Origin: Caulobacter soli
GTDB lineage: Bacteria; Pseudomonadota; Alphaproteobacteria; Caulobacterales; Caulobacteraceae
Direction of reading: 5' to 3'
Assembly (NCBI RefSeq): GCF_011045195.1
Contig: NZ_CP049199.1
Coordinates: 4,571,501 to 4,635,500 of the forward strand
Length of the DNA: 64,000 nucleotides
Shown: piece after piece, positions 50,299-58,522 of the stretch
Numbering within the stretch: position 1 is the stretch's first letter
Layout: each line of letters starts with the position of its first letter
Made by a program: the position numbers and the translations under genes
The notes under the pieces: generated by a model
Told to the model about the DNA's origin: nothing
What the model saw: the letters and a program-made list of their open reading frames with translations, nothing else
The model's database searches: none

Positions 50299-50407
50299 GC
50301 CGTGCTCCTCCGGGTTGGGGCGGTTCGCGTCCGGCGGGACGGCGGGCCCTCGTTCAAACATCCATTTTAATGATCAGCGATCACTGGGGAAGGCCTGATC
50401 GTTAGGA

Positions 50408-50878
50408 TCACCACATGGGGTCAGGATCGGCGGCCTGGAAGACCTCGGCGATGCGCCGCCGGTTGCCGGGCGTGACGTCGTCGGGCAGGGCGTCGGGGTG
50501 GAACCAGCCGACCTGATGGATCTCACCCTGGGCGCTCGACGCGCAGGGCTCCCAGGCATGGACGCGATAGACCAGCACGTGGTCGCCGGGGTGATGGCGC
50601 TCGTTGCTGTGGACCGAGACCAGCGTCACCGGCCCGATCACCCTCACGCCGGCTTCTTCCTGCAGCTCGCGGATCACGGCGGTTTCGGCGGTCTCGCCAC
50701 GCTCGACGCCGCCGCCGGGCAGGCACCAGCCGTGGATATAGGTGTGTTGCACCAGCAGCACCCGCCCCTCGTCGTCGGTGACCACGCCGCGCACGCCCAG
50801 CGTCAGGCCGCGCCTGAAGCGGAACCACGCATAGACCAGAGGACGGGTGAAGGGTTCGACACGGCGACGCCAGAGCAT
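50408..50878 (-). CDS. Nudix hydrolase
   Basis: A 156-residue protein with a complete Nudix box GGVERGETAETAVIRELQEE followed by AGV (about 62-84), which binds Mg2+ and cleaves nucleoside diphosphates linked to another group. An N-terminal Trp/Arg-rich stretch (MLWRRRVEPFTRPLVYAWFR) precedes the fold, as in several alphaproteobacterial members. The start is either ATG 50878 or ATG 50914; neither has a good ribosome site, and the latter runs toward repeat sequence. The substrate is not predictable. Confidence 0.9.
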   Translation of the reverse strand: MLWRRRVEPFTRPLVYAWFRFRRGLTLGVRGVVTDDEGRVLLVQHTYIHGWCLPGGGVERGETAETAVIRELQEEAGVRVIGPVTLVSVHSNERHHPGDHVLVYRVHAWEPCASSAQGEIHQVGWFHPDALPDDVTPGNRRRIAEVFQAADPDPMW

Positions 50879-50927
50879 GGGGCGGAGCTTAGGTTTCCTG
50901 CTTCCAACTGTCATCCCGGACTCGGGC

Positions 50928-51051
50928 CGCCGTGCGTCCTTCGAGGCCCGCTTCGCGGGCGCCTCGGGATGAGGAATTCGGAGCGGCCGTTTGCACTGTC
51001 TTCCTCATCCTGAGGTGCGAGCCGAAGGCGAGCCTCGAAGGACGCACGGCG
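50928..51051. repeat. 124-bp inverted-repeat element with inner hairpins
   Basis: Outer arms CGCCGTGCG...CGCACGGCG extend into GTCCTTCGAGG and its inverse. Inner hairpins differ between arms: CCCGC-ttc-GCGGG at the left and GCC-gaa-GGC flanked by AGGTGCGA and CGAGCCT at the right. The GAGGAATTC and TTCCTCATCC stretches resemble a widespread alphaproteobacterial repeat. It lies upstream of the Nudix gene and the small membrane ORF. Confidence 0.8.
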
Positions 51052-51135
51052 TTGGGGTCCCGATCAGCCTTGCGGTCAGCCCCTGCCCCCGCTAAAGCCC
51101 GGAGCATCTTTCAGTCTGACAACGGACCCACGCTC

Positions 51136-51216
51136 ATGCTCGCGATCGGCGTCATCGCCATTTTCCTGGTGGTCATCCTCGGCCTCAACAAGTTCGAGTT
51201 CGGCCGTTTCGACTAA
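51136..51216 (+). CDS. Tiny membrane protein (26 residues) ahead of folM-folB
   Basis: The short frame starts MLAIGVIAIFLVVILGLNKF and ends in FEFGRFD: one membrane helix with an acidic/aromatic tail. It ends 4 bases before the SDR start, so it would be the first gene of the folate operon. The ribosome site is weak, which lowers confidence. The strongly membrane-like composition in a GC-rich frame argues that it is translated. Confidence 0.4.
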   Translation: MLAIGVIAIFLVVILGLNKFEFGRFD

Positions 51217-51220
51217 GACG

Positions 51221-51976
51221 ATGTCCGAGCGCGGCGCGGCCCTGGTCACCGGAGGCGGTCGCCGGATCGGCCGCGCCCTGGCCCTGGAGGCCGCGGGGGC
51301 CGGGTTCGACGTCGCCGTCCACTACCGCACCGCCAAGGACGAGGCCCAGGCCGTCGCCGACGAGATCGCGGCCCTGGGCCGTCGCGCCGTCGTTCTCGAC
51401 GCCGAACTGACCCACGAAGCCCAGACCGCCGCCCTGGTGGGCCGCGCCGCCCAGGCCCTGGGTCCGGTCACCCTGCTGATCAACAGCGCCTCGACCTTCG
51501 AGGACGACCGCCTGGCGACCTCGACCCGCGAAAGCTGGGACGCCCATCTGGACGCCAACCTGCGCGCGCCGATCGTGCTGGCCCAGGCCTTCTCCGCCGC
51601 CTTGCCCGGCGACCATTCCGGCCTGATCGTCAACGTCGTCGACCAGCGCGTGCTGCGGCCCAATCCGCAATTCTTCAGCTACAGCCTGTCGAAGGCCGGC
51701 CTGTGGTGGGCGACCCAGACCCTGGCCCAGGACCTGGCGCCGCGCATCCGCGTCAACGCCATCGGCCCCGGCCCGACCCTGCCGTCGGTGCACCAGGCGC
51801 CCGGCGAGTTCGAGGCCGAGGCCGCCGGAACCCTGTTGCAGCGCCACGCCAGCCCCGACGAGATCGCCGCCGCCCTGCGCTACCTCATTGACGCAACGTC
51901 GGTCACGGGCCAGATGATCGCGGTCGACGCGGGTCAGCATCTGGGCTGGCGCACGCCGGACATCATCGGTTCCTGA
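51221..51976 (+). CDS. folM: FolM-like pteridine/dihydrofolate reductase (SDR)
   Basis: A 251-residue SDR. The cofactor loop TGGGRRIGRA fits the TGxxxRIG motif typical of pteridine reductases/FolM rather than the classical TGxxxGIG, and the active-site motif YSLSK is present; Asp in VVDQR replaces the usual Ser region. FolM reduces dihydromonapterin and, weakly, dihydrofolate. It is followed by folB at 11 bases, which supports a pterin role. The exact substrate is inferred. Confidence 0.82.
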   Translation: MSERGAALVTGGGRRIGRALALEAAGAGFDVAVHYRTAKDEAQAVADEIAALGRRAVVLDAELTHEAQTAALVGRAAQALGPVTLLINSASTFEDDRLATSTRESWDAHLDANLRAPIVLAQAFSAALPGDHSGLIVNVVDQRVLRPNPQFFSYSLSKAGLWWATQTLAQDLAPRIRVNAIGPGPTLPSVHQAPGEFEAEAAGTLLQRHASPDEIAAALRYLIDATSVTGQMIAVDAGQHLGWRTPDIIGS

Positions 51977-51986
51977 GAGTCTCGCC

Positions 51987-52400
51987 GTGGCCGCCCAACC
52001 CCTGACCAACGCTCCCGACGAAGCCCCCCGCCAGAACGCGGCCCGGGTGATCGTCACCAAGGTGTTCGTGCGCGGCCTGAAGGTCGAGGCCGGCATCGGG
52101 GTCTATGACGAGGAATTCGGCCGGCTGCAGGCCCTGATCGCCGATGTCGAGCTGGACGTCGCCGTCAGCCACTGCGAGCAGCTGAGCGACACCGTCAATT
52201 ACGAGACGATCGCCCAGGCGGCCAAGCGGATCGCCGCCGAGGGCCATATCGGCCTGGTCGAGACCTTCGCCGAACGGCTGGCCGAAGCCTGTTTCGAGGA
52301 TCCCCGCGTGACCCGCGCCCGGGTGCGGGTCGAAAAGCCCTCGGCCCTCGCCCCCCACGCCGCCGCGGCGGGGGTGGAAATCACCGCCGTCCGGGGGTGA
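51987..52400 (+). CDS. folB: Dihydroneopterin aldolase FolB
   Basis: A 137-residue enzyme with an N-terminal extension of about 20 residues. It cleaves dihydroneopterin to 6-hydroxymethyl-dihydropterin and glycolaldehyde in folate synthesis. Family signatures are KVFVRGLKVEAGIGVYDEE, DTVNYETIAQ and the Glu of LVETFAERLAE, and the ending VRVEKPSAL is typical. The start is GTG 51987; the upstream ribosome sequence is weak, so coupling to folM is likely. The next gene overlaps by 4 bases. Confidence 0.92.
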   Translation: MAAQPLTNAPDEAPRQNAARVIVTKVFVRGLKVEAGIGVYDEEFGRLQALIADVELDVAVSHCEQLSDTVNYETIAQAAKRIAAEGHIGLVETFAERLAEACFEDPRVTRARVRVEKPSALAPHAAAAGVEITAVRG

Positions 52401-52963
52401 GCGCGCTTCGACACAGCGCCCGCCTCTCCCCCTTCCAGCCCGAAACGGTCTGGACCCTGGAGGGCGCGGAGCTGGTCGAGCGTCGCGGCCCCCGCGAGCA
52501 GCGTTTCCCGCTTTCGGCCCTGACGTCCTTCCGCCTGGCCAAGCCGCGCGAGGGCGGGCGTCGCCGGGTGCTGACGCTGGGCTTTGGCGGGCGTCGCAAG
52601 CTGATCCTCACCGCCCAAAGCTATGTCGGTCCCGGCCGCTTCGACGATCGGCTGGCCAGCTTCTCGCTGTTCGCCCGCGCCGTGGCGGCCGTGGCGTCGG
52701 ATCTCGCGCCCCGCGCGAGGTTCGAGATCGTCGGCGTCATGGCCCCGCGCGAGGGCCTGACCTGGGTGATGGGCTTTCTGGCGTTCGGCGTGGTGGTGAT
52801 GCTGCTGTTCGCCTTCAGCCCCGGCATGCTGGCCATCTCCATCGAGATCGCCGCCCGCATGGCTTTCGTCCTGATCCTGCTGGCCGCCGCCCTGCCCTGG
52901 CTGGGCCGCAGCCAGGGGCTGGACCCGCACGCCCTGCCCGAGGACCTGCTGCCGGGAGGCTAG
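52397..52963 (+). CDS. Membrane protein with PH-like N-terminal domain
   Basis: A 188-residue protein starting at a GTG that overlaps the folB stop. Residues 1-95 look like a small beta-rich PH-type domain (FQPETVWTLEGAELVERR, FPLSALTSFRL). Two membrane helices follow (about 117-140, GLTWVMGFLAFGVVVMLLFA; and about 147-173). No enzyme motif is seen. It is translationally coupled to folate genes, but no folate role can be claimed. Confidence 0.8.
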   Translation: MSALRHSARLSPFQPETVWTLEGAELVERRGPREQRFPLSALTSFRLAKPREGGRRRVLTLGFGGRRKLILTAQSYVGPGRFDDRLASFSLFARAVAAVASDLAPRARFEIVGVMAPREGLTWVMGFLAFGVVVMLLFAFSPGMLAISIEIAARMAFVLILLAAALPWLGRSQGLDPHALPEDLLPGG

Positions 52964-52977
52964 AGGCCGTGGGCCCG

Positions 52978-53061
52978 CCCTCGTCCTTCGACGAGCTCAG
53001 GATGAGGGCGACTGAGAGGCCGCACTCGAATTCCTCATCCTGAGCTTGTCGAAGGACGAAG
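52978..53061. repeat. 84-bp inverted-repeat element between convergent genes
   Basis: CCCTCGTCCTTCGACGAGCT at the left and the inverse ending AGCTTGTCGAAGGACGA at the right give ~30-bp arms; the CTCATCCTGAGC-type sequence is common in alphaproteobacterial intergenic repeats. It separates the PH-like membrane protein from the convergent hydrolase gene. Confidence 0.8.
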
Positions 53062-53096
53062 AATTCGCTCACCGGCGCGGCGAGCGCCCGCAGCCC

Positions 53097-53828
53097 CTAG
53101 AGCTTCGCCACCCGGTCCAGCAGCTCGGTCACCTTTTCCGGCTCGGTGATCATCAGGTCGTGACCGGTGTCGATGTCCCAGAACCGGCCCTCGGCGCGCG
53201 CCTTCAGGGTTTCGACGTCCCGCCCGGGCAGGGTCGAGGCGCAGACGATGTGCGACTGCGGAATCTTCGCGCCCGCCCCGGTCAGGCGCAGCTTCTGCGC
53301 GAAGCACTTCCACGGATGGGGCGTCAGCTTGTCATCCATCCAGGCCAGGTCTTCCGGATCGGTCACGCCGTAGAACTGGCCCGCCCCCGGGAACGGCCAC
53401 AGCACCAGCTCGATCCCGTCGACCACGCGGCCGGCTTGGCGGGCCATCGCCATCATCGGGCCGGCGACGTCCTCTAGCGACTGGCCGTCCTCGGGATTGG
53501 CCGCGTCCAGATAGACCACATGCCCCACGCGGTCGGCGGCGCGATCGGCGACGCCGGTGATCACCATGCCGCCATAGCTGTGCCCCACCAGGATGACGTC
53601 GCGCAGGCCCTCGAACGCCAGCACCTTCACGATGTCGTCGATCTGGAAGTCGAGGTCGATGTCCGGGCTCAGCAGGTGGGCGCGCTCGCCCAACCCCGTC
53701 AGGGTCGGCGTGTAGACCTCGTGCCCCAGGGCCCGCAGCCGGCGCGCGACCTTCTGGTAGCACCAGCCGCCGTGGCCGCCGCCGTGCACCAGCACATAGG
53801 TCGCCTTCCCGCTCGTCGACGCCGCCAT
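53097..53828 (-). CDS. Alpha/beta-hydrolase (esterase-like)
   Basis: A 243-residue hydrolase. The nucleophile is Ser84 in VGHSYGGMV; the oxyanion-hole region is LVHGGGHGGWCY, and the late DTGHDLMITEP carries the catalytic His. This layout is shared with plant methylesterases and bacterial EstC-type esterases. It is divergent from a TetR regulator with a palindrome between them, a plan common for substrate-induced esterases. The substrate is unknown. Confidence 0.9.
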   Translation of the reverse strand: MAASTSGKATYVLVHGGGHGGWCYQKVARRLRALGHEVYTPTLTGLGERAHLLSPDIDLDFQIDDIVKVLAFEGLRDVILVGHSYGGMVITGVADRAADRVGHVVYLDAANPEDGQSLEDVAGPMMAMARQAGRVVDGIELVLWPFPGAGQFYGVTDPEDLAWMDDKLTPHPWKCFAQKLRLTGAGAKIPQSHIVCASTLPGRDVETLKARAEGRFWDIDTGHDLMITEPEKVTELLDRVAKL

Positions 53829-53848
53829 CCGAAGCCCCCTTCACATAT

Positions 53849-53864
53849 GTTATCGACTGATAAC
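53849..53864 (+). promoter_or_regulatory. TetR-type operator
   Basis: GTTATCGACTGATAAC is a perfect 6-4-6 palindrome in the 83-base gap between the hydrolase and TetR genes. It is the likely binding site of the TetR protein for both promoters. Confidence 0.75.
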
Positions 53865-53911
53865 TTATGCGTCGACTTGTGCGACTGTCAAACCGAAGGG
53901 TATCGGCAGAT

Positions 53912-54478
53912 ATGCAAGACGCGCGCGCGCCCAGACGCCGGAACGCCCAGGCCAGCAAGACCAGGATCCTGGCGGCGGCGCAGACGGTCTTTTGCGAACT
54001 GGGCTATTCCCAGACCGGCATCCGCGACATCGCGGCGGTGGCCGAGGTCAGTTCCACCCTGCTGCTGCGCTATTACGGCTCCAAGGCCGGCCTGTTCGAG
54101 GCCGCGTTGATCGACCTGATGAGCGTGGGCGAGGATGTCTTCGGCGTGGACCGCGCGCGGGCCGGCGAGCGGCTCGCCGAGCTGCTGACCGAACGGGCCT
54201 CCGACTTTCGCCTGCTGGACCTGATCGCCCTGTCGATGGGCGACGCCGACGCCCGGGCGATCACCGCCCGCGTCATCGACACCCACGCCATCGCGCCGCT
54301 GGCCCAATGGATCGGCGCGCCCGACGCCCGCGCCCGCGCCACCGAGATCATCATGGTCTCGACCGGCTTCAGCACCTACGCCCGGCAGCTCAGCCTCGCG
54401 CCGCTGGAGTCCGGCGAGCAAGCCCGGATGGCGGCGTGGCTGAAGCGAACGCTGCAGGCCATCGTGGATGCGACATAA
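53912..54478 (+). CDS. TetR-family transcriptional regulator
   Basis: A 188-residue regulator. The helix-turn-helix is at about 14-60 (KTRILAAAQTVFCELGYSQT, then GIRDIAAVAEVSSTLLLRYY), and the rest is a helical ligand domain. ATG 53912 excludes a 15-codon extension from ATG 53867, which lies beside the palindrome. It is divergent from the esterase-like gene and probably represses it and itself. Confidence 0.9.
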   Translation: MQDARAPRRRNAQASKTRILAAAQTVFCELGYSQTGIRDIAAVAEVSSTLLLRYYGSKAGLFEAALIDLMSVGEDVFGVDRARAGERLAELLTERASDFRLLDLIALSMGDADARAITARVIDTHAIAPLAQWIGAPDARARATEIIMVSTGFSTYARQLSLAPLESGEQARMAAWLKRTLQAIVDAT

Positions 54479-54515
54479 GGCGGATGAGCCGCTACCGAAC
54501 GCCTGGGGAGGCAGC

Positions 54516-54827
54516 ATGAAAAATCCATTCGCCAAGCTGTTCGGAGGGCGCGACGCCCCAGCCCCGCCCCCGTCGGAGGCGCAGAACCAGGACCACCTGG
54601 TGATCGTGCCGATACCGCCCCTCGTCGTCGTGCTGGCGCAGTTGGAGAAGGAGAAGGGCCGGCCGCTGACCGAAGCGGAGGTGATCGAAGCGCGGGGCAA
54701 GGCCATCTGCATGACCATGGCGGCGTCCAGGGCCGACGCCCTGGCCCAGGCGCGAGGCTATGCGGATCTGGATCCCGCGCACGTCTGGGAGGACTGGTTG
54801 GCCTTCAAGAGCCAGTCCGGCGACTGA
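54516..54827 (+). CDS. Hypothetical small protein
   Basis: A 103-residue soluble protein with a strong ribosome site (GGGGAGG) 5 bases before the ATG. It starts MKNPFAKLFGGRDAPAPPPS; the remainder is helical, with LAQLEKEKGRPLTEAEVIEA and a late VWEDWLAFKSQ. I do not recognise a family. It runs the same way as the TetR gene upstream and the DUF4870 pair downstream. Confidence 0.75.
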   Translation: MKNPFAKLFGGRDAPAPPPSEAQNQDHLVIVPIPPLVVVLAQLEKEKGRPLTEAEVIEARGKAICMTMAASRADALAQARGYADLDPAHVWEDWLAFKSQSGD

Positions 54828-54881
54828 CGCCTTACGCGAGCTTAATTTGCCTTCGTCGCCGATATTGGCGACCATCGTTCC

Positions 54882-55268
54882 ATGAGCCAGACAGACCCCG
54901 CCCCCAATCCAACCGGCGATCCCGCCGTCCCGCCCGCCCTGCAGGACGACAAGACGATGCCCTTGGTCGTCTATGTCCTCTACCTGGTGGGGCTGTTCAA
55001 CGGCCTGACCGCCGTGGTCGGGGTGATCCTGGCCTATGCCAGCAAGGCCGCCGCGCCCGAGTGGATCCAGAGCCACTACATCTTCCAGATCCGCACCTTC
55101 TGGCTGTCGCTGCTGTTCGCGGTGATCGGTTGCGTGCTGCTGCCGATCGGCATCGGCTTCGTGATCCTGCCCGCCGTCGGCATCTGGATGGCGGTGCGAT
55201 GCATCCTTGGCCTGTCCTGGCTGTTGAAGGGCCAGGCCTATCCCACGCCTCGCAACTGGATGATCTGA
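54882..55268 (+). CDS. DUF4870-like membrane protein 1
   Basis: A 128-residue protein with three membrane helices (about 27-52, 70-92 and 93-112) and the pattern WIQSHYIFQIRTFWLSLLF typical of DUF4870-type proteins (HxxxQIRTFW). The ending LLKGQAYPTPRNWMI is nearly the same as in the next gene, so the two are tandem paralogues. No function is established. Confidence 0.82.
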   Translation: MSQTDPAPNPTGDPAVPPALQDDKTMPLVVYVLYLVGLFNGLTAVVGVILAYASKAAAPEWIQSHYIFQIRTFWLSLLFAVIGCVLLPIGIGFVILPAVGIWMAVRCILGLSWLLKGQAYPTPRNWMI

Positions 55269-55684
55269 TGAGCGACGTCGCCCAAGCCGCCCCCGAACCC
55301 TCTTCCGGCCGCGTCGAGGAGGACAAGGTCCTGCCGATCGTGGTCTACGCCCTGTACCTGCTGGGCTTCACCAACGGCCTGACCTTCCTGGTCGGGCTGA
55401 TCGTCGCCTACCTCAATCGCGAGACCGCCGGGCCGATCAACGCCAGCCACTACACCTTCGCGATCCGCACCTTCTGGCTGTCGATCTGGTGGTTCATCAT
55501 CGGCCTGGCCCTGTTCCTGGTGGGCCTGGCCCTGGCGGTGCTGCTGATCGGCATTCCGCTGCTGATCGCCGGCGGCACGATCATGGGCGCGATCGGCGTG
55601 TTCTTCGTGGTCCGCTGCATCATGGGCCTGGTCTATCTGCTGAAGGGCGAGGCCTATCCGCGACCGCGCACCTGGCTGATCTGA
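55268..55684 (+). CDS. DUF4870-like membrane protein 2
   Basis: A 138-residue paralogue of the preceding gene, starting inside its stop (TGATG). It shares VYALYLLGFTNGLTFLVGLI, ASHYTFAIRTFWLSIWW and LLKGEAYPRPRTWLI, with a longer hydrophobic third segment (about 78-106). The overlap indicates translational coupling, so the pair may form a hetero-oligomer (inference). Confidence 0.85.
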   Translation: MSDVAQAAPEPSSGRVEEDKVLPIVVYALYLLGFTNGLTFLVGLIVAYLNRETAGPINASHYTFAIRTFWLSIWWFIIGLALFLVGLALAVLLIGIPLLIAGGTIMGAIGVFFVVRCIMGLVYLLKGEAYPRPRTWLI

Positions 55685-55865
55685 CACAAAGATCGGCTAG
55701 GGGTTCCGCTACGGCATGTTTGTTTCCCGGGCGCCCGGCGCGTCCGGCGCCCGTTAAGGCGTCGCTTCGCGCGGCGCCTTCCCCTGGCGGTTGAGACGGC
55801 TCGACGCGAGACGATCGTTGCAGTGACGTGCCGCTCCTTACGAACGCGGTCATGGAGGGGGCGAC

Positions 55866-56840
55866 ATGATGGCTCGGCTTGTGGGGATCATCCTGGGGGT
55901 GATCCTGGCGACATCGGGGTACGTCATCGCGGGTTTGGGCGTCCTGGGGGACTGGGCGCAGAATCTCGATCTCGGGCCTTTCGAGCCACACCGTCCGTTC
56001 GTGGGCTGGGCGGCGGCGATCACGGGGGCTGTGCTTCTCGTCGCCGCCCTGACCCCGCGCTTCAAGCGCAAGACCAAGCGCAAGATCGCCCCGGTCGACC
56101 TGGGGGCCGACCTGCCCGGCGAGCTGGTCGCCGCGCCGATCCTCGCCGTTGAACCGGTCTCCGCGGCCGAGCCCGAACCCCGGCCCGAGCCCGTCGCCAT
56201 CCCGATCGTCGCGGCGGAGCACGCGCCGCCGCCCGCGCCCGTCGAAACCTTCGAAGACCTGCGCGCCCGCCTGGTGACGCTGAGCCGCCAGGACGCCTGG
56301 TCCGAGGCCGCCCAGACCCTGAACCGCCTGCTGCGCATGGCCCGCGACGATCGCGAAAAGGCCGTGTCGCGCCGCGACCTGGGCGACTTCGCGCGCGGCC
56401 AGGGCCGGCTGGACGAGGCCGCCGAGGCCTATGAGGAGGCCGTCAGCTACGCCCGCGCCGTTCGCGACGCCGGGCCGCAAGGCGACTTCGCCGCCGACGA
56501 CCTGCTGGCCAGCGCCCTGTCGGGCGTGGGCGACGTGGCCGAGATGGAAGGCCGCCTCAACGACGCTCTCTCGGCCTTCGAAGAGGCCCTGGCTTTGCGC
56601 CGCTCGCACGGCGGCCGCGAAGCCGCCGATCCCAACGCCCGCCGGGCCCTGTCGGTGTCGCTGGAACGCCTGGCCGACCTGCGCGAGGACCGCGGCCACC
56701 GCATGCGGGCCCTGGACCTCTATCGCGAAAGCTACGATGTCGCCGCCCGCCTGGCGGCCGCCGATCCCTCGCGGTTCGGCGCCGACCTGGCGTCGACGCG
56801 GGCACGGCTGAGCGAGCTGGAAGCCAAGATCGCGGGGTAG
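55866..56840 (+). CDS. TPR-repeat membrane-anchored protein
   Basis: A 324-residue protein. Two N-terminal membrane helices (about 3-28 and 46-63) are followed by a basic stretch (RFKRKTKRKI), an Ala/Pro/Glu-rich linker (about 85-125), and TPR-like helices (about 130-320; RLDEAAEAYEEAVSYAR, RLNDALSAFEEALALRR). The TPR part is probably cytoplasmic and binds partners. It converges with flgE (5-base gap), but there is no sign of a flagellar role. Confidence 0.82.
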   Translation: MMARLVGIILGVILATSGYVIAGLGVLGDWAQNLDLGPFEPHRPFVGWAAAITGAVLLVAALTPRFKRKTKRKIAPVDLGADLPGELVAAPILAVEPVSAAEPEPRPEPVAIPIVAAEHAPPPAPVETFEDLRARLVTLSRQDAWSEAAQTLNRLLRMARDDREKAVSRRDLGDFARGQGRLDEAAEAYEEAVSYARAVRDAGPQGDFAADDLLASALSGVGDVAEMEGRLNDALSAFEEALALRRSHGGREAADPNARRALSVSLERLADLREDRGHRMRALDLYRESYDVAARLAAADPSRFGADLASTRARLSELEAKIAG

Positions 56841-56845
56841 CGCCC

Positions 56846-58522
56846 CTACCGCTTGATGCTCAGCAGCTCCTCCAGCATCTGGTCCGCCGTCGTGATGATC
56901 TTGGAACAGGCCGAATAGGCGCGCTGGGTGGTGATCAGGCCGGTGAACTCGGTCGACAGGTCCACGGTGGAGGCCTCCAGGGTCGACGGATCGATCGACC
57001 CGGCCCCGCCCTCGCCAGGCGTCTTGAGGCTGAAATTGCCGCTCTCGTTGGTCACCCGATAGGCGTTGCCGTTGACCGCCTTCAGCCCGTCCGGATTGGA
57101 GAAGGTGGCGATGGCCACCTGGGCGATCCGTCGGGTGACGCCGTTGTCGAAGATCGCCGAGACATAGCCTTGGTCGTCGACCTCGATATTGGTCAGGTTG
57201 CCGAACGCGGTGCCGTTGGTGTTGACCGACTGAACCACCGACTGGCTGTTGAACTGGGTCAGGCCGCCGGCCGCGTTGGCCAGGTCGATCTGCAGGTCCT
57301 GGCTGTCGATGCCCAGGCCGTCGGCCCAGCGCGGCCCGGTTCCCGTGGCGGTCGGATCCGACGCGCCGATGCTGATCGAGGTGGGGTTGGTGCTCCCGAA
57401 CAGGCCGCCGGTGCTGGACAGCTTGCCGTCGGTGGTGAAGGTGACCTTGCCCGAGCTGATCAGGCCGTTGGCGTTGTTGTCCAGGTCGCCGGGCTTGGCG
57501 CGCAGCTCGGCGTACCACTCGTTGGGACCGGGGCCCTTGATCAGCGACAGGGTGATGGTGCGCTGGCCGCCCTTGGAGTCCGAGACCGGGATCTGCACCT
57601 CGAAGTCCGGCTTGACCCCCTTGGTCGGGTCAAGGGCGTAGTCCGACATCGAATTGGTGGCCGGGTCATAGGCGCCCGCCGCGACCGCGTCGGCCTTGGT
57701 GGTCATGCCCAGGTCGGACAGGGCGACAGTCTGGCCGCCGGTGGTCAGGGTGGTCACGGGCGCGGACGCCCCCGTCGGCACATAGCCAGTCAGCGCCCCG
57801 GTGGTCGGGTCATAGGAGGCCACGCCCGAGGAGATGGCCACACCGTTGCGGCTGATCGAGACGGCGTACTGGTTGCCCGTGCCGGTCGGGCTGTAGCTGA
57901 CGGCGTAGTCGGCCGTGCCCGACGGGGTTTCAGGCGCGCCGGTCTTGGTCACCTTGGCGTTGGCGGCCGCCGAGACGGGCTGCTCGGAGCGCAGGTTGGC
58001 GTTGATGCCCGCCCGGGTGGTCTTCTCGGCGGTGCCGCCGACCGAGCCGACATTGATCGACGACAGTCGCGACAGGTCCGACGGGTCGGTGGTGATCATG
58101 CCGGTCACCGGATCGGCCAGCCAGCCTTGCAGATACAGGCCCGCGTCGTTGCGTAGGTACCCCAGGTTGTCGAGCTGGAACGAACCGGCGCGCGTGAACG
58201 AGCGGGTGTCGGTGGCGGTCAGGCCCTCCGGCTTCTCGGTGCCGACGAAGAAGCCCGCCCCCGAAATCGACAGGTCCAGGTTCGAGGTCGTGGCCTGGGT
58301 CAGCCCCTGCTGGCCGATGAACTGGTGGGTCTTGGCCGAGACGCCGCCGGCGCTGTAGCTGCCGTTCTTGCTCTGCGAGGTGACCATCGACGAGAAGTTG
58401 GCCGAGCTGCGCTTGTAGCCGACGGTGTTGACGTTGGCGATGTTGTCGGAGATCGCCGCCAGGGACGAGGAATTGGCGAGCAGGCCGGAAACCCCGGCGA
58501 GCATGGCGCTGTTGATGCTCAT
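56846..58522 (-). CDS. flgE: Flagellar hook protein FlgE
   Basis: A 558-residue protein. The N-terminal flagellar rod/hook motif is ANSSSLAAISDNIANVNTVG (residues ~16-35), the FlgE D2-like middle follows, and the C-terminal motif is STVDLSTEFTGLITTQRAYS, ending ITTADQMLEELLSIKR. It forms the curved hook outside the cell. From memory the Caulobacter crescentus hook protein is slightly longer (about 590 residues) with nearly the same ends; the difference is in the variable middle. No other flagellar gene lies in the window. ATG 58522 begins the exported, signal-less N-terminus as expected for the flagellar export system. The upstream region is AT-rich with a direct repeat. Confidence 0.93.
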   Translation of the reverse strand: MSINSAMLAGVSGLLANSSSLAAISDNIANVNTVGYKRSSANFSSMVTSQSKNGSYSAGGVSAKTHQFIGQQGLTQATTSNLDLSISGAGFFVGTEKPEGLTATDTRSFTRAGSFQLDNLGYLRNDAGLYLQGWLADPVTGMITTDPSDLSRLSSINVGSVGGTAEKTTRAGINANLRSEQPVSAAANAKVTKTGAPETPSGTADYAVSYSPTGTGNQYAVSISRNGVAISSGVASYDPTTGALTGYVPTGASAPVTTLTTGGQTVALSDLGMTTKADAVAAGAYDPATNSMSDYALDPTKGVKPDFEVQIPVSDSKGGQRTITLSLIKGPGPNEWYAELRAKPGDLDNNANGLISSGKVTFTTDGKLSSTGGLFGSTNPTSISIGASDPTATGTGPRWADGLGIDSQDLQIDLANAAGGLTQFNSQSVVQSVNTNGTAFGNLTNIEVDDQGYVSAIFDNGVTRRIAQVAIATFSNPDGLKAVNGNAYRVTNESGNFSLKTPGEGGAGSIDPSTLEASTVDLSTEFTGLITTQRAYSACSKIITTADQMLEELLSIKR

